A DNA stretch of 61,787 nucleotides from Actinomadura chibensis NBRC 106107. Its GTDB lineage: Bacteria; Actinomycetota; Actinomycetes; Streptosporangiales; Streptosporangiaceae. The stretch's first letter is position 1; each line of letters starts with the position of its first letter. The notes under the pieces were generated by a model. The model was not told the DNA's origin. It saw only the letters and a list, made by a program, of their open reading frames with translations, and ran no database searches. The position numbers and the translations under genes were made by a program. Positions 60,773-61,787 of the stretch are shown here, piece after piece. The DNA is taken from positions 1 through 61,787 of the forward strand of contig NZ_BCQP01000072.1 in assembly GCF_001552135.1 (NCBI RefSeq), in the 5' to 3' direction.

Positions 60773-61696
60773 ATGACGCGCGTGGTCGTGGTCGGCGATC
60801 TTATGACAGACACCGTGGCGCGTGCCGCGTTCCCTCTCGCCAAGGGTAGCGACACGCCGGCCGCGGTGACGATCCACGGAGGCGGCTCGGGTGCCAACGT
60901 GGCCGCCTGGCTCGCCGTGGAGGGGACCGAGGCCGCCTTCGTCGGACGCCGCGGCTCCGACATCGCGGGCCGGAACCGGGACATGGAGCTGATGGGGTAC
61001 GGCGTCGACGCCCGCCTCGTCATGGACCAGGAGCGTCCCACCGGAACCTGCGTGATCATGGTCACCCACAAGGGCGACCGCACCATGCTCTCCGACCCCG
61101 GCGCCAACGGCGCCCTCCTCCCCGAGGACATCGAGCGCTGCAAGGACCTGTTCTCGCAGGGCACGCACCTGCACCTGTCCGGGTACGCGCTGATCAACGA
61201 GGGGTCGCGCAAGGCGGCCATCCACACCCTCGACCTCGCCCGCAAGGCGCAGATGTCGGTGTCGGTGGACGGCGGCTCGTCCTCCCCGCTCAAGCGCATG
61301 GGCGCCGAGCCCTTCCTCGAATGGACGCAGGGCGCCCGGCTCCTCGTGGTCAACGCCAAGGAGGCCGAGATCCTCACCGGCCGCGACACGCCGGAGCAGG
61401 CCGCCAAGGTCCTGACCGCCTGGTACCCGCAGGTCGTGATCAAGAACGGCCCGGACGGCGCCCTCTGGTACACCAACGGCCGCCCCGAGCCCGTCACCGT
61501 CGCCGCCGAACCCGTCGAGAAGATCATCGACGGCACCGGCGCGGGCGACGCGTTCGTCGCGGGCTTCCTCCCGCCCTGGCTGGACGGCAAGCAGCCCGCC
61601 GACGCCCTCACCGCCGGCTGCCGCCTGGCCGCCCGCGCCATGCAGCACCTGGGCGCCCGCCCGACACTGGACGTGGTGGACAACCAGATCAAATAA
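60773..61696 (+). CDS. PfkB-family carbohydrate/nucleoside kinase
   Basis: A 307-residue ribokinase-fold kinase. N-terminal GGGSGANVAAWLAVEG near 38-53 and the C-terminal anion-hole motif DGTGAGDAFVAGFL (about 256-269) with catalytic Asp. Start ATG 60773 follows GAGGTG. Substrate not resolved: ribose, adenosine or a sugar. It is divergent from the GNAT fusion. Confidence 0.92.
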   Translation: MTRVVVVGDLMTDTVARAAFPLAKGSDTPAAVTIHGGGSGANVAAWLAVEGTEAAFVGRRGSDIAGRNRDMELMGYGVDARLVMDQERPTGTCVIMVTHKGDRTMLSDPGANGALLPEDIERCKDLFSQGTHLHLSGYALINEGSRKAAIHTLDLARKAQMSVSVDGGSSSPLKRMGAEPFLEWTQGARLLVVNAKEAEILTGRDTPEQAAKVLTAWYPQVVIKNGPDGALWYTNGRPEPVTVAAEPVEKIIDGTGAGDAFVAGFLPPWLDGKQPADALTAGCRLAARAMQHLGARPTLDVVDNQIK

Positions 61697-61707
61697 GGCT
61701 GTGTTTG

Positions 61708-61740
61708 CCCAGGGGGGCGACCCCCTGGAACCCCCGTCGC
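61708..61740. repeat. Dispersed GC-hairpin repeat, copy 3
   Basis: Identical over 33 bp to 29197-29229, and again 11 bases after a stop codon. The hairpin is CCAGGGGG-GCGA-CCCCCTGG. Confidence 0.8.
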
Positions 61741-61749
61741 TCGCGAGGG

Positions 61750-61786
61750 GCCGTTTCCCGAGTCGCGTTCGCTCTCGGGAAACGGC
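61750..61786. repeat. Perfect 13-bp inverted repeat beside copy 3
   Basis: GCCGTTTCCCGAG (61750-61762) and CTCGGGAAACGGC (61774-61786) with an 11-nt loop. As at copy 1, a second stem follows the 33-bp block. The window ends here, so the element may continue. Confidence 0.7.
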
Positions 61787-61787
61787 A

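Overview
This is chromosomal DNA of a high-GC actinomycete. The evidence is very high GC with GTG/TTG starts and many 4-bp stop/start overlaps, a homodimeric-type pyruvate dehydrogenase E1 (aceE), a discrete fasR-fabD-fabH-acpP-fabF cluster followed by DUF3145, a WhiJ-type XRE/DUF397/HATPase locus, ECF42 and NarL-type regulators, and an AICE-type integrase at a tRNA gene. The set fits Streptosporangiales/Thermomonosporaceae-like or Streptomyces-like organisms; I cannot fix the genus.

Layout. 1-4.6 kb: the integrase end of an actinomycete integrative and conjugative element (FtsK-like translocase C-terminus, hypothetical protein, DnaB-N/DUF3987 replication protein, tyrosine integrase) at the 3' end of a tRNA-Val(UAC) gene. 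4.7-12.2 kb: aldehyde dehydrogenase with an AraC regulator, SnoaL-like protein, geranylgeranyl-reductase-type flavoprotein, CBS protein, PAC2 protein, small membrane protein and a saccharopine-dehydrogenase-like enzyme. 12.2-22.6 kb: a sugar/glycoside catabolic island (FAD-linked oxidase, IclR regulator, Zn-alcohol dehydrogenase, UlaG-like hydrolase, SDR, GH4 glycosidase, amidohydrolase, ABC importer without its own ATPase), marked at three promoters by the same paired palindrome. 22.6-29.2 kb: K+ channel, zinc-ribbon protein, ahpE, DUF3052, YjbQ, DUF1918 and aceE. 29.4-44.1 kb: an accessory block (VOC protein, WhiJ-like locus, two secreted proteins, WYL regulator, a candidate TIKI/EreA-like effector with an eCIS-like N-terminal tag, PHP protein, MFS pump, DGPF/ECF42 pair, two-component system, two DUF1023 hydrolases). 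44.1-49.9 kb: fasR-fabD-fabH-acpP-fabF and DUF3145. 50.2-55.0 kb: a tightly coupled operon of S8 protease, ECF sigma factor, small beta-rich protein and TPR-CHAT protease. 55-61.8 kb: rhodanese, phosphodiesterase, DUF5998, proline-rich protein, a GNAT/acyl-CoA-synthetase fusion lacking the ATP-grasp core, and a PfkB kinase.

In Mycobacterium tuberculosis, as I recall, ahpE-Rv2239c-Rv2240c-aceE directly precedes the Rv2242-fabD-acpM-kasA cluster. Here the two halves flank the 29.4-44.1 kb block, so that block looks like an insertion into a conserved central-metabolism/FAS-II neighbourhood.

The most promising unfamiliar systems are the protease-sigma-CHAT operon (50174-54993), the tagged TIKI-like effector candidate (33949-35232), the three-promoter IclR regulon with palindromes 20 bp apart, and a 77-bp duplication/insertion at fabD-fabH that carries a dispersed GC-hairpin repeat and a 26-codon relay ORF. 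All assignments come from reading the sequence; no database search was run.
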